The notes beneath the pieces were generated by a model. That model was not told the DNA's origin, searched no databases, and was given only the letters and a program-made list of their open reading frames with translations. Both the position numbers and the translations under genes were made by a program. From Paraescarpia echinospica (lineage: Eukaryota > Annelida > Polychaeta > Sabellida > Siboglinidae): 64,000 nt of DNA. Location: contig CM034541.1 in NCBI GenBank assembly GCA_020002185.1, positions 25,896,902-25,960,901 of the forward strand. Direction: 5' to 3'. Position 1 is the first letter of the stretch. Every line of letters starts with the position of its first letter. Shown in pieces: positions 42,201-51,000 of this stretch.

Positions 42201-44213
42201 AATATACAAGGTGAGTGCACAAGAAAGGCAGCAGGGTCTGGGTGAGCCAGTGATAACTAGGTATAATATACAAGGTGATTGCACAAGGAAGGCAGCAGGG
42301 TCTGGGTGAGCCAGTAATAACAAGGTATAATATACAAGGTGAGTGCACAAGGAAGGCAGCAGGGTCTGTGTGAGCCTGTAATAACTAGGTATAATATACA
42401 AGGTGAGTGCACAAGGAATGCAGCAGGGTCTGGGTGAGCCTGTAATAACTAGGTATAATATACAAGGTGAGTGCACAAGGAAGGCAGCAGGGTCTGGGTG
42501 AGCCTGTAATAACTAGATATAATATACAAGGTGAGTGCACAAGGAAGGCAGCAGGGTCTGGGTGAGCCAGTAATAACTAGGTATAATATACAAGGTGAGT
42601 GCACAAGGAAGGCAGCAGGGTCTGGGTGAGCCTGTAATAACTAGGTATAATATACAAGGTGATTGCACAAGGAATGCAGCAGGGTCTGGGTGAGCCAGTA
42701 ATAACTAGGTATAATATACAAGGTGAGTGCACAAGGAAGGCAGCAGGGTCTGGGTGAGCCAGTAATAACTAGGTATAATATACAAGGTGAGTGCACAAGG
42801 AAGGCAGCAGGGTCTGGGTGAGCCAGTAATAACTAGGTATAATATACAAGGTGAGTGCACAAGGAAGGCAGCAGGGTCTGGGTGAGCCAGTAATAACTAG
42901 GTATAATATACAAGGTGAGTGCACAAGGAAGGCAGCAGGGTCTGGGTGAGCCAGTAATAACTAGGTATAATATACAAGGTGAGTGCACAAGGAAGGCAGC
43001 AGGGTCTGGGTGAGCCAGTAATAACTAGGTATAATATACAAGGTGAGTGCACAAGGAAGGCAGCAGGGTCTGGGTGAGCCAGTAATAACTAGGTATAATA
43101 TACAAGGTGAGTGCACAAGGAAGGCAGCAGGGTCTGGGTGAGCCAGTAATAACTAGGTATAATATACAAGGTGAGTGCACAAGGAATGCAGCAGGGTCTG
43201 GGTGAGCCAGTAATAACTAGGTATAATATACAAGGTGAGTGCACAAGGAAGGCAGCAGGGTCTGGGTGAGCCAGTAATAACTAGGTATAATATACAAGGT
43301 GAGTGCACAAGGAAGGCAGCAGGGTCTGGGTGAGCCAGTAATAACTAGGTATAATATACAAGGTGAGTGCACAAGGAAGGCAGCAGGGTCTGGGTGAGCC
43401 AGTAATAACTAGGTATAATATACAAGGTGAGTGCACAAGGAAGGCAGCAGGGTCTGGGTGAGCCAGTAATAACTAGGTATAATATACAAGGTGAGTGCAC
43501 AAGGAAGGCAGCAGGGTCTGGGTGAGCCAGTAATAACTAGGTATAATATACAAGGTGAGTGCACAAGGAAGGCAGCAGGGTCTGGGTGAGCCAGTAATAA
43601 CTAGGTATAATATACAAGGTGAGTGCACAAGGAAGGCAGCAGGATCTGGGTGAGCCTGTAATAACTAGGTATAATATACAAGGTGAGTGCACAAGGAAGG
43701 CAGCAGGGTCTGGGTGAGCCAGTAATAACTAGGTATAATATACAAGGTGAGTGCACAAGGAAGGCAGCAGGGTCTGGGTGAGCATGTAATAACTAGGTAT
43801 AATAGTGTATGTAGGTGCGTTTGTTTATCTTGTACATCTTTACTTGTCAAACTTATTAATCTTCGACCTCTGGAAAGAAAAGTAACTTGTGTCCACCGAT
43901 CAGTTGGGACGTTTTGTTGCGAGCTATGGAAACTGTCCACCGATCAGCTGGGGACATTTTGTTCCAAGCTATGGAAACTGTCAACTGATCAGTTGGGGAC
44001 GTTTTGTTCCGAGCTGTAGAAACTGTCCACCAATCAGTTGGGGACGTTTTGAAAACATGCACTATTGTGATAGACTGGTCAAATTTATGTATTGTTGTTG
44101 GCTGTCAGTGAATGATGCTAAATGAAGACCTGTCACTGGTTGCAGCATTGAACGCGACGTTTGGAGACGTGAACGCCGCAATAGACAGATTATTGCAACA
44201 ACAGCAGAGATGA
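24105..44213 (+). CDS. UBQLN: Ubiquilin (UBL-UBA proteasome shuttle factor)
   Basis: Ubiquilins bind ubiquitinated or misfolded clients through a C-terminal UBA domain and carry them to the proteasome through an N-terminal UBL; the middle STI1 repeats chaperone hydrophobic segments. Thirteen phase-consistent exons give 557 residues, against about 590 for vertebrate UBQLN1. Visible blocks: UBL 12-86 ([20 protein letters not shown]), a [15 protein letters not shown] stretch, STI1 pairs about 120-230 ([16 protein letters not shown]) and 320-430 ([27 protein letters not shown]), LPNPWAP, and the UBA from about 515 ([20 protein letters not shown]). A single animal ubiquilin is usual outside vertebrates, so the paralogue number is not assigned. 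The start is the only in-frame ATG, with A at -3 and G at +4. Confidence 0.97.
24801..25013. mobile_element. Small hAT-like MITE, 213 bp
   Basis: Inverted ends CAGCCCTCTAAGTT / ACATAGAGGGCTG, flanked by ACACA on both sides. Lies in ubiquilin intron 1, which otherwise (24210-26699) shows nothing recognisable. Confidence 0.65.
26700..26852 (+). CDS. UBQLN: Ubiquilin exon 2: UBL core
   Basis: Residues 36-86: [51 protein letters not shown]. Acceptor tttcag|TTG, donor AGG|gtaaca. Confidence 0.96.
27042..29073. mobile_element. hAT-like non-autonomous transposon, about 2 kb
   Basis: Ends CAGTGTTCTGCCTAGG / CCTGGGCAGAACACTG are inverted and flanked by TTGTT direct repeats. Subterminal GCCCTTTTT / GGCACGCTGCCC motifs recur near both ends, with a near-duplicate block at 28860-29060. 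A GC-rich internal part (27225-27650) contains inverted CCCCGATCTCG / CGAGATCGGGG motifs. No transposase is recognisable. It fills most of ubiquilin intron 2. Confidence 0.75.
29420..29452 (+). CDS. UBQLN: Ubiquilin exon 3 (33-bp micro-exon)
   Basis: Residues 87-97: [11 protein letters not shown]. Acceptor gttacag|TCA, donor ACG|gtcagt, phase 0 at both ends. Skipping it would keep the frame. A second identical TGTTACAG acceptor lies 20 nt upstream. Confidence 0.82.
29546..30672. mobile_element. TA-flanked DNA transposon ending at ubiquilin exon 4
   Basis: Left end CCGTATTCGTTCTAATTAGC and the complement of the right end, CTGTATTCACTCTCATTAGC, match as terminal inverted repeats with TA on each side. 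GCGTACACCC is repeated in both ends. A nested inverted-repeat element sits inside (29799-29990). A fragment of the same family occurs at 54809-54880. Confidence 0.7.
29799..29990. mobile_element. Nested MITE with 17-bp inverted ends
   Basis: TATCCCAGGCATATTTA at 29799 and TAAATATGCCTGGGATA ending at 29990 are exact complements. 192 bp with no coding capacity, inserted in the larger TA-flanked element. Confidence 0.75.
30693..30956 (+). CDS. UBQLN: Ubiquilin exon 4: Gly-Leu stretch and first STI1 region
   Basis: Residues 98-185: [40 protein letters not shown] and [20 protein letters not shown]. Acceptor attccag|GAT, donor GAG|gtgggt. Confidence 0.96.
30957..32239 (+). other. Ubiquilin intron 4, nothing recognised
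   Basis: AT-rich intronic sequence of 1.28 kb. I see no ORF, tandem array or inverted-end element that I can support. Confidence 0.6.
32240..32290 (+). CDS. UBQLN: Ubiquilin exon 5
   Basis: Residues 186-202: [17 protein letters not shown], an STI1 segment. Acceptor gtttcag|AGG, donor CAG|gtatgc. Confidence 0.95.
33016..33150. repeat. Short tandem repeat running into the exon 6 acceptor
   Basis: About seven imperfect units of GACGTGTTAGTCCNTA / CACATGTTAGTCC. The last unit is followed directly by tgttgtgttgtag|ACG, the exon 6 acceptor. Confidence 0.85.
33158..33235 (+). CDS. UBQLN: Ubiquilin exon 6
   Basis: Residues 203-228: [20 protein letters not shown] then AMSNLE, the conserved end of STI1 repeat 2. 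Acceptor gttgtag|ACG, donor GAG|gtcagt. Confidence 0.96.
33515..33635 (+). CDS. UBQLN: Ubiquilin exon 7
   Basis: Residues 229-269: [20 protein letters not shown] then GSNPFANLV, a hallmark ubiquilin block. Acceptor gccag|AGC, donor CCAG|gtacat. The following intron (33636-34574) shows no recognisable feature. Confidence 0.96.
34575..34718 (+). CDS. UBQLN: Ubiquilin exon 8 (low-complexity linker)
   Basis: Residues 269-317, containing the conserved [10 protein letters not shown] within a Gln/Thr/Pro-rich linker. Acceptor ccacag|GA, donor ACAG|gtacac. The next intron (34719-35296) shows nothing recognisable. Confidence 0.94.
35297..35520 (+). CDS. UBQLN: Ubiquilin exon 9: second STI1 region
   Basis: Residues 317-391: [40 protein letters not shown] and [18 protein letters not shown]. 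Acceptor ttgcag|GC, donor CAG|gtggga. Confidence 0.96.
35735..35910. repeat. About six units of a 30-bp repeat abutting exon 10
   Basis: Unit CAGTAGTGAGGTGTGTTGTT + CAGTTGATCG with indels. The last unit supplies most of the pyrimidine tract of the exon 10 acceptor (gtgctgtttgccttcag). Confidence 0.85.
35918..36033 (+). CDS. UBQLN: Ubiquilin exon 10
   Basis: Residues 392-430: [39 protein letters not shown], end of the STI1 region. Acceptor cttcag|ATG, donor AAGG|gtcagt. Confidence 0.95.
36394..37050 (+). mobile_element. piggyBac-type MITE with TTAA ends
   Basis: TTAA|CCATTTCAGTACGACAG at the left and CTGTAGTACAGAAATGG|TTAA at the right. An internal frame from 36654 reads [12 protein letters not shown], stop, [20 protein letters not shown], which resembles the acidic N-terminus of piggyBac transposases. 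Interpreted as an internally deleted relic in ubiquilin intron 10. Confidence 0.75.
37460..37691 (+). CDS. UBQLN: Ubiquilin exon 11 (Thr/Ser/Pro-rich linker)
   Basis: Residues 430-507: [20 protein letters not shown], a Thr/Ser-rich run, then [20 protein letters not shown]. The [11 protein letters not shown] part corresponds to the conserved segment before the UBA domain. Acceptor gtgtcag|G, donor ATG|gtaggt. Confidence 0.92.
37800..39167. repeat. 33-bp minisatellite, about 41 copies
   Basis: Consensus CATTGAGGCTCACAGAAACA + CCCAGTTGCATCC. The first 250 bp carry a diverged subfamily (GTACCCCCTTGACGCTCACC). Four units near the right end have CACGGAAAATGTCC, one base longer, which shifts frames. 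Every ORF here is a repeat artefact. Ubiquilin intron 11. Confidence 0.97.
39420..40101. mobile_element. Foldback palindrome, about 680 bp
   Basis: Ends GGTAGCCACTACCCGAAAA and TTTTCGGGTAGTGGCTAC are complementary. The arms match along most of their length (for example GATAAGGTGGTTTTGGGCAA near 39691 and its complement near 39820). The centre lies at about 39762 with a tiny spacer (CAAGACGCCTTG). TTAA occurs just outside the left end and inside TTTAAA at the right. No ORF. Ubiquilin intron 11. Confidence 0.85.
40265..40349 (+). CDS. UBQLN: Ubiquilin exon 12: UBA first half
   Basis: Residues 508-536: [20 protein letters not shown] then DANIQ. MGF is the ubiquitin-contact motif. Acceptor attgcag|CAA, donor ACAAG|gtgagt. 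The final ten bases and the donor are the founder of the adjoining 64-bp array. Confidence 0.96.
40340..43803 (+). repeat. 64-bp minisatellite carrying an exon end and 5' splice site, about 54 copies
   Basis: Unit AATATACAAGGTGAGTGCAC + AAGGAAGGCAGCAGGGTCTG + GGTGAGCCAGTAATAACTAGGTAT. The first unit overlaps ubiquilin exon 12, and its AATATACAAG is coding. Copies are nearly identical except at 41237-41690, where many units have one- or two-base indels. It fills most of intron 12. Confidence 0.97.
43881..44053. repeat. 49-bp repeat, about 3.5 copies
   Basis: Unit GAAACTGTCCACCGATCAGT + TGGGGACGTTTTGTTCCGAGCTATG with scattered substitutions, between the 64-bp array and the last ubiquilin exon. 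Confidence 0.9.
44146..44213 (+). CDS. UBQLN: Ubiquilin exon 13: UBA second half and stop
   Basis: Residues 536-557: [25 protein letters not shown]. Completes the three-helix UBA. Acceptor ggttgcag|CA. Confidence 0.96.
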
Positions 44214-46495
44214 AACGTGACATCGGCGCCGTACGGACTGCGGCCAGGTCGCCAGAAAGACGTTTTAGCCGCAGTGCACAATCCATCGGTGTAGGGGACG
44301 ACTGTTGCTGCCCTTTCACGGTACAGTCCGGGCAAGGGCTCTCAGACACTAACAGACCTTCATCATTGTCTACACTACCTGATTACATGGCTGTTCTCGG
44401 AGGCGGCATCCATTGTCTGTGTCCACAACCATGTACATGGCTCTTTGTAGCAGTCATAGAAACTATCGTCCACCTGTAATGATCCGTGAATTCATCGTTT
44501 GTACTATCCGCAGATGCCCTGTGGTGTTGTCAGAATCATCGAGTAATCACGACGAGGCATGCAGAAATTGTCAGTGCGTCGTCGTGGTTACAGGTGCTTG
44601 CATAAGGACTTGTCAGGGAAAATACGTCGCCTGACGTAGAACTACACAGAATCATCTTGTGTTAATGAAAGGATCTCTGCGCCACGAATGATTCATTAAT
44701 ACTACACCATGTGCATCAATTGTGTGCGCATGTATGACGACGGTACATCAATTTTATTAAACCGGTATTGTTTTGTGTTAAATGTTTAAAAAAATTAGGA
44801 ACTTTGTTAATTGTATTACCTACCAATACATTTATGATTACTAACTGTTTTTTAATGCACACACTTCGGTAGCAGTATATTTTTGCTAAAGTGAAAGAGT
44901 ACAATTTCTAGATGAAACTGTACAGATTGAAATAGTTTACAGAGTAGACGTGTCGTGTGTTTGAAAAACATGTTTACGTTCGTTCAAGAATTTCTCTAGG
45001 AAGGTGACATATTTTCTGGACAGAACCTTGCCAGGTCTACAACAAGCCATTAGCTACCATACGGTTCTGTCGGTAATGAATTATTCTTGTTTAACGTTTG
45101 TATTTGCGTGACGACGATTACAGGTTACGTGTATATTCTGTGTATAGTGGATGTGGCGTGTAGATGTTCTCTGTTGATTGTACAATTATTTTGAGGATGA
45201 CAGAGCTAACGACTGCAGCTGACCCTTTGAGCGATACTCAATGCAGATCATTTGTATAGTTTCCTAACATCTTCTTTGGCCTTACTTGTTGAAATTAATT
45301 TGTTTTGTTTAAAACGTACCCTGTGTACCCGCAGTGTCGGTCACATTCAGAGACAATAATTCAGTGACATGTCATCAATTCCACGTGTCCCTCACATGTT
45401 GCCGCTACATGTTACGAGCATGTGTCATTTGGATGCCTGTTACACATTATCATATTGACAGTGTCAGTGCAGTAAGTTGGGTGACAGACTACGGTTGGAT
45501 TAGAGAATGTTCAGGTGTAACGGTTGGTTCTCTTTGTAGTCTTACCATCTGACTGGGACTATGAGCTTTTGTCTGGTTCACAGCGTCTGTACTCTCCCAC
45601 AACTATATTAGATCATTCCATTCCCCCACTGAACATTTTTCACTCGGTATACAGAACTTTCGCATCGGATGTTCCATAGAATTATCAGTATTCAGCTGCA
45701 TCGTGTGCTGATCGCTGGATCCATTCCTAACCATATTTGAACTTATGAGACCATCCCTAACCATACTTATGAGACCATCCCTAACCATACTTTAACTTAT
45801 GAGACCATCCCTAACCATACTTTAACTTGGGCTATTGGCACATTCTACAGACCATCACATGGCTACAGAAACCACAGTGCATTGGTGGCAGTGTATCAAG
45901 TTACCAACTCCAGTGCAAAGGATGCCATCTACAAGACGGGACTCTTGCTGTCTCGACTAGTCAAAGCTGCATTGATAACGAGAATAGAAGAGCGTATGTG
46001 GTCCAATCAGTGACGGTTCTAGATGCAGGCCTCTTGTGCTACACTTGCTAACAGTCTTGTTTCCCCTCTTTGGTAGTCATGCCAAGACATTTTTGTAAGA
46101 ATTCCATGTAGTAGTAGCCAGCCTGTCTGAGATACTGACTATATACGAGTGTATATGACTTCATGTCCAATAGTGCATTGACCATAACGTCGTTGAGTTA
46201 GACACAAGCTCAGTTCCCTCATCGTTAACATCAGTGTTCATTATTAATATCAGTGTTATTGGGACTTGGATTGTTTAACATTTCAAAGAGATCATCCCTG
46301 TTAACTGGAATTTGTGTTCATTTTCTCTGATGACAAGGCGGAGGACTGATGCCTTGATGTTCATCCTGAAGAGGAAAGTATGGAGTTGATATAGCAGTAA
46401 CAATATCAACATTGATGATTATATTATGATTCAAATGTGTTGTTACTGTTTAAGAGACAGCTGTGGTGGAAATAAAGACAGATCAAGAAAGCAAA
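44214..46495 (+). other. Probable ubiquilin 3' untranslated region
   Basis: About 2.3 kb without a convincing exon, ending near AATAAA at 46471-46476. A 27-bp repeat (CCATCCCTAACCATACTTTA, about 3.5 copies, 45722-45832) lies inside. Small ORFs here look random. The poly(A) end is inferred from the signal only. Confidence 0.55.
46471..46476 (+). terminator. Candidate poly(A) signal of ubiquilin
   Basis: AATAAA on the plus strand downstream of the ubiquilin stop, before the convergent UTP15 gene. The long distance from the stop (2.26 kb) leaves room for an earlier site. Confidence 0.45.
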
Positions 46496-47856
46496 ACGTG
46501 TCGTGTGCAATTTGTATGTATGCCCACTTGTATATAACATCAAAAATAGATAAGCCAGCGAAAAATATACATGGTTAAATAATGGCGCCTCCTGCCTGTA
46601 CTAAGATTGTTTGGCAAAATTACATGATTATAGGTCCACCTATAGATTGTTTTAGGACTGATTATTGAAAAACCATTTGTGTTAGAATAACAGAAAATGT
46701 AAGCTTTCAAACGATATGAAGATTGTCGGGATCAGACAAGTCGTAAGGGGCTAGCGAGTGTTAAATTGAGTGTTTCTGGACATGTCTTGAATGGTACATT
46801 TTTCGCTCACTTATCAATTTTTGATAATATTGAATAACGGTTGCTTAGTTTATGACGTAACCATGACGATGATCACGTAGTGCCACTAACAAACCACCAG
46901 GTTATCCTGTCTGGAGGGTGGGTAGCTTTGCTACACAAACAAGCACGTAAGAAAAGCAGCACAAATTTAAATAATAGTTTTCTGACCATTTCCATTTAGT
47001 GATCTTGACTTAGCAGTACAGGTATTGGCATTTACATACTTTGTTATACTGAAAGTGATCGTTCATCAACAGGGGTATATACTGTCATAAATATTAAATT
47101 TTTCGCTGTTTGTGTTATTGTGTACGCCATCAGCTGCCCCGCCTCCATGTTTGTTTTTTCATGAAAAAAAATTAAATTGCAAAAAAACAAATTAAACACA
47201 ATTTGGCTTGCAGTATACATTTTAAGAACAGTATAATAAATAAATGCTCACAAATTTAGGAACAGATATTGTATATCTAAGTACTTAGATATTTGAGCAC
47301 ATTTCTGCCAGTGGCACACTGTACCACTACTCTGGAAAACACAGGTTGAAGAAGTTATATTTATGTAGCAAATTGATAACTGCAAGGTAAGAACTGAATT
47401 TTACACCATTTGATATTGTTCACCTAAACACCTTGAAAAGCCATTGCTTAAACTAGTCCACAAGTCAATGATGTAACCAAGTCCATAACCTGGTGCCTTA
47501 AATAGGTACGTAAGTCATTGACTTGAACAAATCCATGAACCTTGCTTTAGACAAGTCCACGGCCAGTTTCTCTCAATTTTGCGAGTGAAACATCCAAGGC
47601 AATGACCGACATCTTCAAGTGCTGTGATCGTCTTCTTTGCATGCTTCTTGGTGCTTCAACCAATGGTCACATTTCACATCTGCATTGATAAATAACAATG
47701 TCACTTATGACATCATATTGACACTGTCAGATGACATAATGCAGGGGCTCTCACTAATGATGTTATGCTGATGCTGCCAGGACTGAGACGCATCATGTCG
47801 GCGCTGTCACTGTCGACGTCACCGACACACTCATGTTGACGGTGTCACAGACGATG
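46496..47856. other. Intergenic or 3' UTR sequence between convergent ubiquilin and UTP15
   Basis: No gene is recognised. The right part (47675-47870) is an imperfect repeat of ATGTCG/GACACTGTCAC-like motifs that runs into the last UTP15 codons. I found no AATAAA on the minus strand here. Confidence 0.5.
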
Positions 47857-48086
47857 TCATGTCGACACTGTGACAGCACGGACTGATGGTTGGATGTTGA
47901 GGTCTGTGGCATGTGTGTCGACTGTCGAGGTATCTGTGCCCTGTGAGGCGGCCAACAGTGTGTCTACTGTTCCCATGACCTGCAGCAGTAGCTTCATGAA
48001 GTTCACCTCCGCGTCGATCGTCTTCTTCAGCTGCCTCAGCAGTACATCTATCGCCGACGACTGGCCGATGCGATCCACGTACATAT
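47857..48086 (-). CDS. UTP15: UTP15 last exon and stop
   Basis: [40 protein letters not shown], then a weakly conserved tail ending VTVST and TGA. Acceptor tgccag|AT. The tail borders a GTCGACACTGTCAC-type repeat. Confidence 0.92.
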
Positions 48087-51000
48087 CTGGCAGACACAAA
48101 GTGAATTATTTTGTTATTTTCTTGTGTTATTTTTGTGCAAATGTTGTCTGTTATATGGAATCATCGGCAGTGGTAATTATTAGGGGGCGACTACTGGGAA
48201 TATCTTGCTATAGCATTCCTATCGCGTTACACCTACGGCGATAGTATCTCGATCGCATTATGGACCAATGAAAAGCAGTCTCAAAAATTAAAGTAATCCC
48301 AAAATATAACGTAAAACATAAGGTACAGACAATTTTTTACCCCTAGATTTTTAGGGTGTCCCAAAACATATGGTGTCCCAAAACATTACAGTAAATTAGT
48401 AAAATTACAAAATTAAATTGAAAAAGCATGCTTACAAAATTTGCACAATTTCTTTGTCAACCATATTTATTGTCAATAGTTCAGTGTAGTATCGGTGATA
48501 AGTATCAATAGTGTCACATAAACTATCACAATGCATCAATAGTTCGATGTATCGGTACATCCCCAGTAATTATTAGCAGGAAGTTAGCTGAATCAGTTGA
48601 CTTGAATGTGGGAACTACACAAATATGCAGAACATGAAAAGAGCTTTGTGATTTTGTGTGTTTAGAAACTGAAAGTTTTGTTTACAATGTTTCACCCGCA
48701 ACAGTCAAATTATGAACAAGTTAAGGCTACAAACAGTCGTAGTATTTATGGTACTGGCTCAAATTATCTTCTATGTATGTCACATGCACTTATGCACACC
48801 TGTGTGTGCACACGCAGTTTATGGCATATGATGGAAAATGCTAGACAGAGATAGAAGGAAGAGAAACAGCTACCAACCTAGTAGGACATTAGCAACATCA
48901 ATCAGAGGGTTCGTGAACATTGGATTACTGATGTTCCTAAAACAGAAAATATGGTAAATGAAAGACATTACAATTGCTCACAAAACATACTAAATAAATA
49001 CTATGTGTGGTTTTGTTAAGAACCGAGAAACAAGAAAATCACAGGCTGCCGAAAATGTTAAAGTTTCATAATAGATACAGTGGCATAATAATTACAGATT
49101 TCTATAACGCTAATGCCAACTTGGTGAATCGATACGCCATACAAAGAAGATGACCCAAGTAATAAAAGAGCATTAAGTTTAAAATAAACCAAGTTCAGTA
49201 CTATAAAAATACACAACTATATATAGATATAATATATATATATACTTCAATAACGTCCTTGACCATGACAAAACATATATAAATAAAACGAATGGAAGAA
49301 CTACATTCATATAAAATGACCAATAAGAAGTCTTAAAAGATTTCCTAAAAACTGTTGGTATTCCAGACAAATTAATGTTTGCTGACATCCCACAGTTGTA
49401 CGAAGTGAACAAATGAGCGAATGTCTCACTTATGTAGAAACTTGATGATGGATGTGAGTGACTTCTCATCTCTGCCAGCCAGTGCGCCTCGTAAACCATC
49501 TCGCCGGATCAACTCGACAATCACACTGATTGTCACTTGGGGAGAGTGGATCCTCACTCGGAACTACGCAAACATCATTACGCTGTCACAATAATACGGC
49601 AAACACCATAATACCTCGCTCTGTGGTCACCTCAGTAATACAGCTACCTCACAATTAAGGTCATCCCATGACTGTCCCAAATTACTTTAGTAACAGTCAA
49701 GTATTGGACATTAATCCTGCTAATACGCTCACCTCAGTATTCACATCACTTCCTAGTGCCAAGTGTGACCTTGATAGTGTGACCTTAATAGTGAGGTTCT
49801 GCTCTACTTGGAAAGCACTGGCTGTCAGCTGTGTATACCTAACATATTTATTTGTGAATAGTTTAGTTTTTAAATTGAACTGAGTTTATTATAGTTTACA
49901 TGTGTTCATTATTTAATTATTAAAATGTGTAGCATGCCATGCCTCCAAGTGGAAACCCTACTCAAAGATGCAAATAATGATACATATAAGTAAAATACAT
50001 TAATATGAACTAAGACAAATTAAAATGGAGTAGTAAAAACGGACATAATTTAAGAGGAGCAGAAATAAGTGAACTAAAATATTAGTTACACAAACCCATG
50101 CAAATAAAATCTAAACTAAATATAAAAAATACAAGATAAATTAAATGAAAACATGTAAAAAAAGTAACACAATGTATTAAAAAATTAAATAAATTTGTTT
50201 AAAAATACATACTAAAGGTAAGTTCTTATATAGCGCAGTATCCAGTCCTCAGGACTGCTCAAAGCGCTTTACACTTTACTCCCTGGCAGACCTGTTCAAT
50301 CGAACACCATCTCGACTTCTGTGGGAAGCATCCAGTCACGCTGCGATTAATGCGCGAAGACTATTCGTACACAAATATCCAGCACTGTCTATAGCCAGGT
50401 ACTCATTCATACAGCTGAGTGAACTGAAGCAATGTAGAGTAAACGAACTTGCCCAAGATTCGACACCGCCGAAAGGATTCGAACACGGGTTATCTCAGTC
50501 GAGAGTCCGGAGGTCTTACCGCTGCGCTACTGTGCTCCACGTTAATATTAAATACATAAACCGAATGTCTTTGTCACTAAAATGTTACTGGAATGCCACT
50601 GCTGGAAATTTATAAAATGCACAAAGGCTTGTCGGAAGAAACAAGTCTTCAATAATGTTTCAAAACATGGCAACAGAGTTGAAGGCCATGGCGGCTCTTG
50701 TGTGTACTTTTGAGTTGGGAATGGTGGCACTAGTCATATCACAGCAAAATGAATTAAAGACGCCATTATTAGAGGTATGATCTTTCAGTATTGTATTGTT
50801 CCTGGTTCCTACTTCTGAACGTTTCACTACATTGACAAGCACAAACTCACACTTAGAGCGGCATCCAGCGCCTGAGTGTATCGGAATGCCTTTAGGTATT
50901 TGTCATACTTGGCCAGCAGGGGGCGCTGATGGTGAACCACGACATGGTCTTCCTGGAAACAGGATCACAAAATAATCTCAATAAATTCGCTAATTTGTCC

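Noticed and set aside
50455..50540. Functional tRNA gene on the minus strand
   Set aside because: A and B boxes are present, but they are fused to a SINE body repeated elsewhere in the window.
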